A DNA stretch of 64,000 bases from JAKAGZ01 sp963772675. Its GTDB lineage: Bacteria > Bacteroidota > Ignavibacteria > Ignavibacteriales > Ignavibacteriaceae. Each line of letters opens with the position of its first letter. Position 1 is the stretch's first letter. Of the stretch, positions 8,119 through 16,856 are shown in pieces. The notes beneath the pieces were generated by a model. The model did no database searches and was not told where the DNA came from. It was given only the letters and a program-made list of their open reading frames with translations. The stretch is taken from the NCBI GenBank assembly GCA_963772675.1, contig CAVYYF010000005.1, positions 744,001 to 808,000 of the forward strand. Direction: 5' to 3'. A program made the position numbers and the translations under genes.

Positions 8119-9417
8119 TCAAATAATTTTGTTTATTTCCCGAAGAATCTTATCAGTTGCGCCGAGATTTTCCTGAACATACTGGTGCGATGTTTCCCCT
8201 TTCGATTTTCTTGATTTTTCATCTAAAATTAATGTTCTCAATTGGCGGTATGCTTGCATTTTATTATTGACCATAATTCCGCCGCCTCTTTTCAATAGTT
8301 CCTTTGCCTCCTGTGAATTGTCGATCTTTGGCCCGAACAAAACGGGAGTTCCGTAAACAGCAGCCTCAAGCACATTATGGATGTTTTGTCTAAATCCGCC
8401 ACCTACAAAAGCAAGATCTGCATAAATATATAGTGTTAATAATATTCCGATTGAATCGACAATAATTACTCTTTCATTGTTGTAATTATTCAGGTATGAA
8501 AACCTGATTGTTTCCAGGCTATTTTTTCTGAAAGCAGGCGACCCTAAAAATTCATTTTCAATATTTTCGAGATGGAGGAGGGTCGGTTCATGAGGGGCAA
8601 TAATCAGAAGAACATTCTTATCGACTGAAGCCAGTTTTTTGAATACAGGAATAATAATATCTTCATCCTGTTCCCAGGTGCTTCCTGCAACCAAAATGAT
8701 TTTATCTTTCAGGATATTATCTTTTATTAATTCTTTCTCTTTTGCATTCACACTTCTTTGATAAACTCTATCGAATCTAGTATCACCGACAGCTTTAAGT
8801 TGATTTGCAGTACAACCGAAGTTTTTAAACCCCTCAACATCATTTTCCGAAACTGTTAATATTCTTGTGAAGTTTTTATATAAATTATTATGGAAGCTCT
8901 TTACTATTGGCAGTTTTCTGGCTGACTTTTCCTTCATTGTCGCATCCACTATAAAACAGGGAATATTAGCTTTTTTTAAAGCCAAGATATGATTAGGCCA
9001 GACGTCGTAACGCATCATTACTGCAAGATTTGGATTTGCAATTTTTATGAACCGCTCAGCATTTAATTTTGTATCCAATGGAATATATGAGATGAGGTCG
9101 GCATAAGGATATTTTTTAGAGTTTTCATAACCAGAGGGTGAAAAAAATGTGACAAGAATATTCAGGTCATTGTTCTTTTTTAATTCTTTAATGATAGGTT
9201 TTGCCTGCTCAAATTCGCCATAAGATGAGGAGTGAAACCATACCAGCTTTTTCGTTTTATCGAGTCTCGCAGCATTCAGAATAAGTTCTTCTAAGATTCT
9301 TTTTCTTCCTCTTATTCCCCTTCGGATTTTGGCATTAAACAAACCAAGAAAACGAACAGTTATATAAAGAACGGGAATAATAAAGTAATTATAAATAAAT
9401 GCCCAGATATTTTTCAT
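8119..9417 (-). CDS. waaA: 3-deoxy-D-manno-octulosonic acid (Kdo) transferase
   Basis: The 432-aa WaaA/KdtA enzyme attaches Kdo from CMP-Kdo to the lipid A precursor at the cytoplasmic face of the inner membrane. It shows an N-terminal membrane anchor (residues about 8-25), the FHSSSYGEFEQAKPII substrate motif, YDVWPNHILALKK, and, in the C-terminal GT-B half, VAGSTWEQDE and FVGGGFRQNIHNVLEAA. Its start overlaps the stop of the upstream GT9 gene as TGATG, so the two are translationally coupled. The cell therefore makes a Kdo-containing LPS. Confidence 0.93.
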   Translation of the reverse strand: MKNIWAFIYNYFIIPVLYITVRFLGLFNAKIRRGIRGRKRILEELILNAARLDKTKKLVWFHSSSYGEFEQAKPIIKELKKNNDLNILVTFFSPSGYENSKKYPYADLISYIPLDTKLNAERFIKIANPNLAVMMRYDVWPNHILALKKANIPCFIVDATMKEKSARKLPIVKSFHNNLYKNFTRILTVSENDVEGFKNFGCTANQLKAVGDTRFDRVYQRSVNAKEKELIKDNILKDKIILVAGSTWEQDEDIIIPVFKKLASVDKNVLLIIAPHEPTLLHLENIENEFLGSPAFRKNSLETIRFSYLNNYNNERVIIVDSIGILLTLYIYADLAFVGGGFRQNIHNVLEAAVYGTPVLFGPKIDNSQEAKELLKRGGGIMVNNKMQAYRQLRTLILDEKSRKSKGETSHQYVQENLGATDKILREINKII

Positions 9418-10403
9418 CAGGTGTTTAGCAGCAGGTTAATGTTTTTGAATGCCAACTGTGGTGTAATTTCTTTCATGCAATTGAAATGCGATTTCGGGCA
9501 TTTCTCCCTTCCAATATGAGAGCATGGTCTGCAAGATAAAGAATTGTTTTCTAAAATTAAATTTTTGTTATTATAAGGCGTAAACCCGAATTCTTTAACA
9601 GTAGATCCGAAAAAACTTACAACAGGAACTCCGGCAGCGCAAGCTGCATGCATCAATCCGGAATCGTTACAAACGATAGCCCGGCATTTTTTCATATCCG
9701 TTACCGTCTGCAGAATATTATCTTCATTACACAGGTTAATTGCTGCTGGAAACAATTTAGAAATTTCACTGCAGACTTCTTTATCTTTTTGACCTCCAAA
9801 TAGGACCACATTAAAATCATTCACTGTGAGCATCTTACATAAATATATGTAATAATAACCGGGCCACATTTTTGTAAAATGTCGGGACCCCGGGGCAAGC
9901 CCTATATAATTTTTACCTTCTGTTAAATTAGTCACTTTATTCTCAGGGACAAAAATATCAAGTCCCTTATCATCCAGGTTGAAACCTTTAATCGTATTGG
10001 AATACCTTACAGGAATCTGCGGGAGATCTTTCATTGTATTAATTTTAAATTTTACAAGCAGAAATTTCTTAAGATCCTGCTTTTTGAAACGCATTTTTTT
10101 TGTCCATGTTTTTCGTGTGAGCTTATGGGACCGGAAATTATTCTGAAGATCAATTATGAGATCATATTTATTCTTCGAAATTATGCCTGCAAGCTCATCG
10201 TAGTTCTCATTTAACAAATAGACTTTTCTTAAATATGGATTATACTGGACAGTGTCTTTGTATTCTTCTTTTAGCAGAAAATCAATTTTCATATTGGGAT
10301 ATTGCCCTTTTAGCGAACGAATCAAGGGAGTAGTCAGCAGTATATCACCAAGAGAGCTTAGCCTTATTACAAGTATAGTATTTATCTTATTAAAATTTGA
10401 CAA
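9417..10403 (-). CDS. Glycosyltransferase family 9 (heptosyltransferase-like)
   Basis: A 328-aa GT9 protein of the ADP-heptose:LPS heptosyltransferase group. Its N-terminal ILVIRLSSLGDILLTTPLIR is the family hallmark. The C-terminal half has IGLAPGS, the LFGGQKD nucleotide-site region and VCNDSGLMHAACAAGVPVVSFFG. A C-terminal RPCSHIGREKCP patch of cysteines is typical of many GT9 proteins. It is coupled to waaA by a 1-nt overlap, which supports a role in LPS inner-core assembly. The sugar donor is not certain. Confidence 0.88.
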   Translation of the reverse strand: MSNFNKINTILVIRLSSLGDILLTTPLIRSLKGQYPNMKIDFLLKEEYKDTVQYNPYLRKVYLLNENYDELAGIISKNKYDLIIDLQNNFRSHKLTRKTWTKKMRFKKQDLKKFLLVKFKINTMKDLPQIPVRYSNTIKGFNLDDKGLDIFVPENKVTNLTEGKNYIGLAPGSRHFTKMWPGYYYIYLCKMLTVNDFNVVLFGGQKDKEVCSEISKLFPAAINLCNEDNILQTVTDMKKCRAIVCNDSGLMHAACAAGVPVVSFFGSTVKEFGFTPYNNKNLILENNSLSCRPCSHIGREKCPKSHFNCMKEITPQLAFKNINLLLNT

Positions 10404-10507
10404 GCGATTTATCCTAAAATATTTTATATTTCACTGGGTGAATTTAGTTAATTACTAATTTTACTTCCAATTTTCGTTAATTAATTTTAATAAAACGGGG
10501 TCAATAT

Positions 10508-10771
10508 ATGAGTACACTACCTCCACCGGGAGTTCAAAATTCTTCTGATTCTTCACTTGAAAAGAAAGTTTATAATATTGTAGAAAAATTTAAAGAGTAT
10601 TTACCTATTGCTAATGATAGAAACCGCCTTGGATTTAATCTTTACAAATACCTGAAAGGCGAAGGCGACCATCCTACGATTATAGTTAAAAATGCTAAAG
10701 TTCAGATTACCGGAATAAGTGAAACTGAACTTGCTAATAAATTAAATGCCGCGATCGAAAAAATATCTTAA
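10508..10771 (+). CDS. Small hypothetical protein (87 aa)
   Basis: A soluble 87-aa protein starting MSTLPPPGVQNSS with GGGGTC a few bases upstream. It has a predicted amphipathic helix (residues about 17-40), a GFNLYKYLKGEG turn, a short beta-rich stretch (TIIVKNAKVQITG) and a last helix (ETELANKLNAAIEKI). I do not recognise the family. It stands alone, divergent from the waaA pair, and a clear terminator follows it. That arrangement and the good start make it a real gene. Confidence 0.6.
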   Translation: MSTLPPPGVQNSSDSSLEKKVYNIVEKFKEYLPIANDRNRLGFNLYKYLKGEGDHPTIIVKNAKVQITGISETELANKLNAAIEKIS

Positions 10772-10794
10772 AACGATTCCAATATAAGATTAAA

Positions 10795-10819
10795 AAGGAG
10801 AGAAAATCTCTCCTTCTTT
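10795..10819. terminator. Rho-independent terminator, probably bidirectional
   Basis: AAGGAGAGA / TCTCTCCTT form a 9-bp stem with a 3-nt loop (10804-10806), flanked by an A-run on the left and CTTTATTA on the right. It lies between the end of the 87-aa gene (plus strand) and the end of fbp (minus strand), so it can serve both convergent genes. Confidence 0.75.
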
Positions 10820-10833
10820 ATTACTATCATTAA

Positions 10834-11871
10834 TCACTTTTTACTTTCTATAGTGATTTCGCTTTTCTCTTTTGCCATAAATTCTTCTACTTTTTTCACG
10901 TCCTCTTCACTCCCTATAAATATCGGTGTTCTTTCATGAAGTTCTTTCGGCTGTAATTCTAGTATTCTTGTTTTACCGTCAGATGCTCTGCCACCTGCCG
11001 CCTCAACAATAAAAGCCATTGGATTACATTCATACATCAAACGGAGTTTCCCTTTGTGATGTCGTGAATCAGCAGGGTACATAAAAATTCCACCGTAAAG
11101 TAAATTCCTGTGAATGTCAGCAACCATCGATCCGATGTACCTTGAGGAATAAGGCCTTTCTGTTGCTTTGTCTTCTTCCTGGAGGTACTTAATGTATTTT
11201 TTTAAACCAGGATGCCAGTACAGATAATTACCTTCATTGATACTGTATAGCTTTGATTTTTTAGGGGTTTTAATATTTTCGTGTGATAAAAGAAATTCAC
11301 CAAATGAAGGGTCAAGGGTAAATCCGTGAGCTCCGTGACCAGCAGTGTAAACAAAAATTGTGCTTGAGCCGTAAATAACATATCCAGCCGCAACCTGTTT
11401 TAATCCTTGCTGCAAACAATCCTCAAGTGTCCCGGGTGTATCTTCAGGCGTTACTCTTTTATAAATTGAAAAAATTGTTCCAATGCTAATGTTTGCGTCT
11501 ATATTGGAAGAGCCGTCAAGAGGATCGAACAGCAAAACATATTTCCCTATTTTAAATTTGGGTGGAATGTGAATTATATCTTCTTCTTCCTCAGAGCCCA
11601 TCACGCAAAGATGTCCGCCATGATCCATTGCACGGAACATCATATCGTGGGCAAACATATCGAGCTTTTTAACTTGTTCACCATGAACGTTGTTGTCCCC
11701 GGTAAAGCCAAGAATATCAACGAGTCCGGCTTTATTTACTTCGAGCGAAATCACTTTTGCTGCAAGTGATAAATCCGAAAGCAGAGCAGAAAGCTCCCCG
11801 GTTGCTTCGGGATGCATTCTTTCCCCCTCTATAATATGCCTTGCTAATGTCATAAAACGAAGATTTGGCAT
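10834..11871 (-). CDS. fbp: Fructose-1,6-bisphosphatase class I
   Basis: This enzyme hydrolyses fructose-1,6-bisphosphate to fructose-6-phosphate in gluconeogenesis. The 345-aa protein has the metal-binding FDPLDGSSNID (DPLDGSS at 116-122), the upstream acidic GSEEEED cluster, and the substrate-binding segments around YSSRYIGSMVADIHRN and CNPMAFIVEAAGG. The start ATG has AAGGGAG just upstream. The C-terminus is slightly long and Lys-rich. It is a single gene 30 nt downstream of the ABC exporter genes on the same strand. Confidence 0.95.
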   Translation of the reverse strand: MPNLRFMTLARHIIEGERMHPEATGELSALLSDLSLAAKVISLEVNKAGLVDILGFTGDNNVHGEQVKKLDMFAHDMMFRAMDHGGHLCVMGSEEEEDIIHIPPKFKIGKYVLLFDPLDGSSNIDANISIGTIFSIYKRVTPEDTPGTLEDCLQQGLKQVAAGYVIYGSSTIFVYTAGHGAHGFTLDPSFGEFLLSHENIKTPKKSKLYSINEGNYLYWHPGLKKYIKYLQEEDKATERPYSSRYIGSMVADIHRNLLYGGIFMYPADSRHHKGKLRLMYECNPMAFIVEAAGGRASDGKTRILELQPKELHERTPIFIGSEEDVKKVEEFMAKEKSEITIESKK

Positions 11872-11901
11872 TAGTGAGTCTCCCTTATAATTGATAATTA
11901 G

Positions 11902-13695
11902 TTAACTTGCCCGAACAATTTCCTGATCTTTATATTGAAGCTGGTACAATTTATAATAAATTCCTCTTTTTGCAAGTAGTTCCTGGTGATTGCCGGTTTC
12001 CCGGATTTCTCCTTTGTGCATAACAATTATTTTATCAGCATTTTGAATAGTTGACAAACGATGTGCTATTACAATAGCTGTCCTTCCAACAAGTAGCTTT
12101 TCTATCGCTTTTTGAATTAGATTTTCGGTTTCTGTATCAACACTGGAGGTTGCTTCATCCAGCACTAAAATCTGAGGACTATAAGCGAGCGCACGTGCAA
12201 AAGAAATTAACTGCTTCTGGCCAACACTTAAAGTTGCTCCCCGTTCCATTACTACTTCATCGTATTTTTTCGGAAGTGCTTCAATAAAAGGATGGGCTCC
12301 GACAAGTTTCGCAGAGTTTATTATTTGCTCTTCAGGTATTTCGTCATTATCCATACTTATATTAGACCTGATAGTACCGGAAAATAAAAACACATCCTGA
12401 AGAACTATTGATATATACTTTCTCAATTCCTTTTTATCAATAGTACTTACGTCAATTCCGTCGATAAGAATAGAACCTTTTTGAATATCATAGAATCGAG
12501 TAAGAATATTAATTAAACTGGTTTTGCCTGCCCCGGTGTGACCAACTATCGCAACAGTTTCCCCTGCATTTATTCTAAAATTAATATTCCTGAGAACATA
12601 TTCGTCTTTATTATAGGCAAAAAATACATCCTTAAATTCAATATTTCCTTTTACTTTATCAAAGATAACGGGATTTTCAGGATTTTTTACAAAAGTATCA
12701 TTATCAAGTAATTTAAAAATTCTTTCACTCGATGCCATTGCAGTCTGCATAATATTATACTTTTCAGAGAGATCCCTTATCGGTCTGAAGAACTGCTCAA
12801 CAAACTGGGTAAATGCGATTATTACTCCAACAGTAAGAGTATCTTTTATTACTTCTCCGCCACCGTACCAGATAATTAATCCAACAGCGATTGAACTTAA
12901 TAATTCAACAGTTGGGAAGAATACAGCATAATAAAAAACCGATTTAATATTTGCTTGCCTGTAATCATTATTGATCGATGAAAATTTTTCTTTCTCTGAT
13001 TTCTGCTTGTGGAAAATCTGGATAATGTTCATTCCTGTAACATGTTCCTGCATATAGGAATTTAATCTTGCAAGATGCAGCCTGACATCACGATAGCTTT
13101 CCCGGACTTTTCTTCTAAATAAAAAAGTTGCATAAAATAAGACCGGCAATACAGAGAGTGTTACAAATGATAATCTTACATCCATAGTGAACATAAATAC
13201 AAGTATCCATAAAATTGTAAATATGTCACTGAACGCCATCACAATACCGGATGAAAAAAGATCGTTCAATGCCTGTACATCGTTTGTTACTCTTGTAACA
13301 ATTCTTCCAATAGGAGTCTTATCGAAAAAGCGGAGCGCTAGTTTTTGAGTATGCCTGAAAATTTGCTCTCTAATGTCATAAATGGTTTTTTGTCCCAGAT
13401 ACTGCATATAGTATGTAAGAAAATATTGCATAGCCGCCTGCAGGAGTAATGAACCAAACAGAGCGAAACCTATTATCATAAGTCCGTGATGATCAGAATG
13501 TGCGATGTACTTATCAACTGCTATTTTTGTTAAAACGGGGCGCACTGGTCCTAGCGCAGCAACAAAAATGTTTAAAATTATTGCAAGAATTACATACTTT
13601 TTATACGGTTTGATATAACCAAGCAAACGCTTCATTAATTTTGAATCGTACGCTTTACCTAATACTTCTTCTTCGCTTCGATAATCGTTAGCCAT
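11902..13695 (-). CDS. ABC exporter half-transporter, canonical Walker B subunit
   Basis: A 597-aa fusion of a six-helix exporter domain (residues about 35-320) and a nucleotide-binding domain. Walker A GHTGAGKTS is at 385-393, the signature is LSVGQ at 489-493 (Gly replaced by Val), and Walker B VLDE has the catalytic Glu514. The downstream H-loop AHRLST is intact. It is encoded 11 nt after a second half-transporter whose Walker B lacks the Glu, so the two should form an asymmetric heterodimer of the TM287/288, LmrCD or BmrCD type. The substrate may be lipid or drug, which cannot be told from sequence. Confidence 0.93.
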   Translation of the reverse strand: MANDYRSEEEVLGKAYDSKLMKRLLGYIKPYKKYVILAIILNIFVAALGPVRPVLTKIAVDKYIAHSDHHGLMIIGFALFGSLLLQAAMQYFLTYYMQYLGQKTIYDIREQIFRHTQKLALRFFDKTPIGRIVTRVTNDVQALNDLFSSGIVMAFSDIFTILWILVFMFTMDVRLSFVTLSVLPVLFYATFLFRRKVRESYRDVRLHLARLNSYMQEHVTGMNIIQIFHKQKSEKEKFSSINNDYRQANIKSVFYYAVFFPTVELLSSIAVGLIIWYGGGEVIKDTLTVGVIIAFTQFVEQFFRPIRDLSEKYNIMQTAMASSERIFKLLDNDTFVKNPENPVIFDKVKGNIEFKDVFFAYNKDEYVLRNINFRINAGETVAIVGHTGAGKTSLINILTRFYDIQKGSILIDGIDVSTIDKKELRKYISIVLQDVFLFSGTIRSNISMDNDEIPEEQIINSAKLVGAHPFIEALPKKYDEVVMERGATLSVGQKQLISFARALAYSPQILVLDEATSSVDTETENLIQKAIEKLLVGRTAIVIAHRLSTIQNADKIIVMHKGEIRETGNHQELLAKRGIYYKLYQLQYKDQEIVRAS

Positions 13696-13706
13696 AAATT
13701 TCTATT

Positions 13707-15455
13707 TTATTTCAATTCTTCTAATTCTTTTTCAAGTAGTTGTTTATAATGCAGGTCTGCATAGATGCCGTCAAGAGCGACAAGCTCTTCGTGTTTGCCT
13801 TGTTCTGCAATTCTTCCTTGTGAAAGGACAATTATATTATCAGCATCTTTTACTGTGGAAATTCTGTGACTGATAATTATGCTTGTCCTGTTCTGCATAA
13901 ACTTTTTAAGATTTTGTAGTATTTTTTCTTCGGTATGAGTATCTACCGCAGAAAATGAATCATCAAGGATCAATATTTTCGGGTCTATTGCTAGCGAACG
14001 CGAAAGGCTTGCCCGCTGTTTTTGTCCGCCCGAAAGAGTAATTCCTCTTTCACCCATAACTGTGTCGTAACCTTTGGGAAAATCTTTTACATCTTCATCG
14101 AAGTTGGCAATTTTAGAGACTTCAACAACTTTGTCCTGATCTATTGCTCTTAATCCATAGGAGATATTATTTGTAATCGTATCTGAAAAAAGGAATGCTT
14201 CCTGTTGTACAAGGCCTATATTTGTTCTTAGAACCTTAAGAGGAATATCTTTTACATTCTTTCCATCAATTAAAACCTCACCTTCTGAAGTATCGTACAG
14301 GCGCGGAATAAGATTTATAAAAGTTGTTTTCCCGGAACCGGTGTAACCCATTATTGCTGTTGTGGAACCTACGGGAATTTTAAGATTTACATCTTTGAAA
14401 ATGTAAGGTAGATTTCCTCCATACCTGAATGAAACATTTTTGAATTCAATATCACCTTTAATATCTCTTATATCATAGTCTGTATTCCCATCATCCTGAA
14501 TTTCAAATGGTTCAGCAAATATTTTATTCAAACGTTTCATACTTGCTTCGCCCTGCTGTATAATATTTATTACCCATCCAAAAGCTATAACCGGCCAGGT
14601 GAGCATTCCCAGGTAAGCAATGTAAGCAACAATGTCTCCAAGGCTGATTACATTTTTTATTACCTGCGTTCCACCAAACCAAATTACGATAATAACAGAA
14701 AGCCCCGTAACAAGCAGTAGTAATGGAAACAATAAAGCCTGGATTTTTACCATATCCATATTTCTATCGAGAAATTCTTTGCTTAATCTCTTAAAACCTT
14801 TTATTTCATTTTCTTCCCGAACGTATGATTTTATGACCCTGATTCCCGAATAATTCTCCTGGGCCTTTGTTGTAAGCTCAGAAAACTTTTCTTGAATCAA
14901 TGTAAATTTTTCGTGAATTAATTTTCCTACTTTGTAAACTAAAAGGGAGATGAAAGGCAGAGGAATAAGCGTAAGTAATGTTAGAGTTAAATTAAGCGAT
15001 AACATTATTGAAATAACTATAACCAATCTTATACTTGTATCTACTGAATACATAACTGCGGGGCCTAGAAATGACCTCACGGCGTTAATATCATTTGTAG
15101 CGTGAGCCATAATGTTCCCGGTGGAGTTATTCTGGAAATATCTTAAAGGTAATTGCTGGATATGTTCCCAGAAATCCTGACGAAGGTCGAATTCAATTTC
15201 GCGGGAAACAACAATAATTGTTTCTCTGATTAAAAATCTGAAAAAGCCGGCAAAAAGTGACGCTCCAACAATAAGAATAGCATAATGGATCAGGCTTTCA
15301 ATAATTACTGCTTTCGATAGTTCATTAATCGCATCTTTTGTAATCAAGGGAATATAAACGGCGCCTGCATTTGAAAGGAGTATGAACAAAAATCCAAGGA
15401 ATAATCTTTTCTTATAGCGGGCAAAATATTTTTTTAGCGTAAATAAATTTTTCAT
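13707..15455 (-). CDS. ABC exporter half-transporter, degenerate Walker B subunit
   Basis: A 582-aa ABC exporter with six membrane helices (residues about 18-300) and a nucleotide-binding domain. Walker A GYTGSGKTT is at 370-378 and the signature is a normal LSGGQ at 474-478. Walker B reads LILDD, so Asp499 takes the place of the catalytic Glu. It is the first gene of the pair, 11 nt before its partner. The Asp here and the altered signature in the partner would fall in the same composite ATP site, as known for heterodimeric exporters with one non-hydrolysing site. Confidence 0.93.
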   Translation of the reverse strand: MKNLFTLKKYFARYKKRLFLGFLFILLSNAGAVYIPLITKDAINELSKAVIIESLIHYAILIVGASLFAGFFRFLIRETIIVVSREIEFDLRQDFWEHIQQLPLRYFQNNSTGNIMAHATNDINAVRSFLGPAVMYSVDTSIRLVIVISIMLSLNLTLTLLTLIPLPFISLLVYKVGKLIHEKFTLIQEKFSELTTKAQENYSGIRVIKSYVREENEIKGFKRLSKEFLDRNMDMVKIQALLFPLLLLVTGLSVIIVIWFGGTQVIKNVISLGDIVAYIAYLGMLTWPVIAFGWVINIIQQGEASMKRLNKIFAEPFEIQDDGNTDYDIRDIKGDIEFKNVSFRYGGNLPYIFKDVNLKIPVGSTTAIMGYTGSGKTTFINLIPRLYDTSEGEVLIDGKNVKDIPLKVLRTNIGLVQQEAFLFSDTITNNISYGLRAIDQDKVVEVSKIANFDEDVKDFPKGYDTVMGERGITLSGGQKQRASLSRSLAIDPKILILDDSFSAVDTHTEEKILQNLKKFMQNRTSIIISHRISTVKDADNIIVLSQGRIAEQGKHEELVALDGIYADLHYKQLLEKELEELK

Positions 15456-15573
15456 ACGTATCTATTTTAATAAGGCTAATTTAGCGGGACAGAAAGATAA
15501 ATATAATCAGAATAAATTTCCGTCTAAGAATTAAGAACGGTAAAATAATCAGACAGACTTTAACTTTAATTAC

Positions 15574-16851
15574 TTAGTCAATAATTTCAAAACCTGTGTA
15601 TTTCTGAAGTACCTTAGGCACAATAACTTTACCTTCAGGAGTCTGGTAGTTTTCCAGAAGTGAAACCATAAGTCTACTAGTTGCCAGTCCTGATCCATTT
15701 AATGTGTGCAAAAATTCCGGTTTCTTTGTCCCTTCATTCCTGAAGCGGATATTTGCACGTCTTGCCTGAAAGTTCTCAAAATTACTGCAAGAAGATGATT
15801 CAAGCCACCTATTTTCTGCGGGTGACCAAGTCTCGATATCATAACATTTTGCTGCAGAAAAACTTAAATCGCCCGTACAAAGCAATAAAAGTCTGTAGGG
15901 GATTTGGAGTGCTTTTAAAATGTCTTCAGCATCATTAACAAGGTTTTCCAGCTCATCGTAAGAAGATTCCGGCTTCACGAATTTAACCATCTCAACTTTA
16001 TTAAATTCGTGCACTCTCAGGAAGCCTTTCGACTCTTTACCGTAAGATCCGGCTTCTCTTCTGAAACAGGGAGTGAATCCTACATACTTTATTGGGAGAT
16101 CAGCTTCGTTCAAAATTTCATTCCGATAAATATTTGTTATCGGAACTTCTGCCGTTGGAATAGGGAAGAGATCGTCTTTTTCTATAAAATACATATCTTC
16201 TTCCATTTTCGGCAGCTGTCCGGTTCCTTTCATTGAATCTCTGTTAACAAGTATCGGTGGCATTACTTCAGTGTATCCGTGGTTTTGCAAATGAAAATCA
16301 AGCATGAAATTTATTAACGCTCTTTCCAGGGAAGCGCCTTTGCCGATGTAAAGCGGAAAACCTGATCCGGATATTTTCGCTCCTCTTTCGAAATCAAGGA
16401 TTTTCAATTTCTTACCTAGCTCAATATGATCAAGTAATTTTTCTTCCCTTTTAAATGAAAATCCATCCGGCAGCCATTGTCTGACTTCCTTGTTGTCATC
16501 CGCTGATTTTCCAACAGGTACAGATGAATGTGGCATATTCGGAACGAACATCAAAATATTCTGCAGGTTTTCTTCTACTTCTTTTAACTGGGAATCAAGC
16601 AAGGTGATTTCATCAGAAACACTTTTCATCTCAGCTATTATTCCTGAAGCATCTTGCCCGGATTTTTTCATTTGTCCAACCTGCTGCGAAACCTGGTTCC
16701 GTTTTGCTTTCAGTTCGTCAGTTCTCGATATCAGGTTTCTTCTTTTCTCATCAAGTTCGATTATCTCGTCAACACGATCTTTTTCGTTTTTATTTTTTAT
16801 TCCCTCTTTAACCGTTTCCGGATTTTCTCGGATGAATTTTAGATCAAGCAT
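15574..16851 (-). CDS. serS: Seryl-tRNA synthetase
   Basis: A 425-aa class II synthetase that charges tRNASer. Residues about 1-105 form the charged antiparallel coiled-coil arm that grips the long variable arm of tRNASer (RRNLISRTDELKAKRNQVSQ). The catalytic core follows with motif 2 FRREAGSYGKESKGFLRVHEF and motif 3 NGSGLATSRLMVSLLENYQ near the C-terminus. It lies 5 nt downstream of leuS on the minus strand, so the two synthetases share a transcript. Length is normal. Confidence 0.97.
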   Translation of the reverse strand: MLDLKFIRENPETVKEGIKNKNEKDRVDEIIELDEKRRNLISRTDELKAKRNQVSQQVGQMKKSGQDASGIIAEMKSVSDEITLLDSQLKEVEENLQNILMFVPNMPHSSVPVGKSADDNKEVRQWLPDGFSFKREEKLLDHIELGKKLKILDFERGAKISGSGFPLYIGKGASLERALINFMLDFHLQNHGYTEVMPPILVNRDSMKGTGQLPKMEEDMYFIEKDDLFPIPTAEVPITNIYRNEILNEADLPIKYVGFTPCFRREAGSYGKESKGFLRVHEFNKVEMVKFVKPESSYDELENLVNDAEDILKALQIPYRLLLLCTGDLSFSAAKCYDIETWSPAENRWLESSSCSNFENFQARRANIRFRNEGTKKPEFLHTLNGSGLATSRLMVSLLENYQTPEGKVIVPKVLQKYTGFEIID

Positions 16852-16856
16852 AAATT

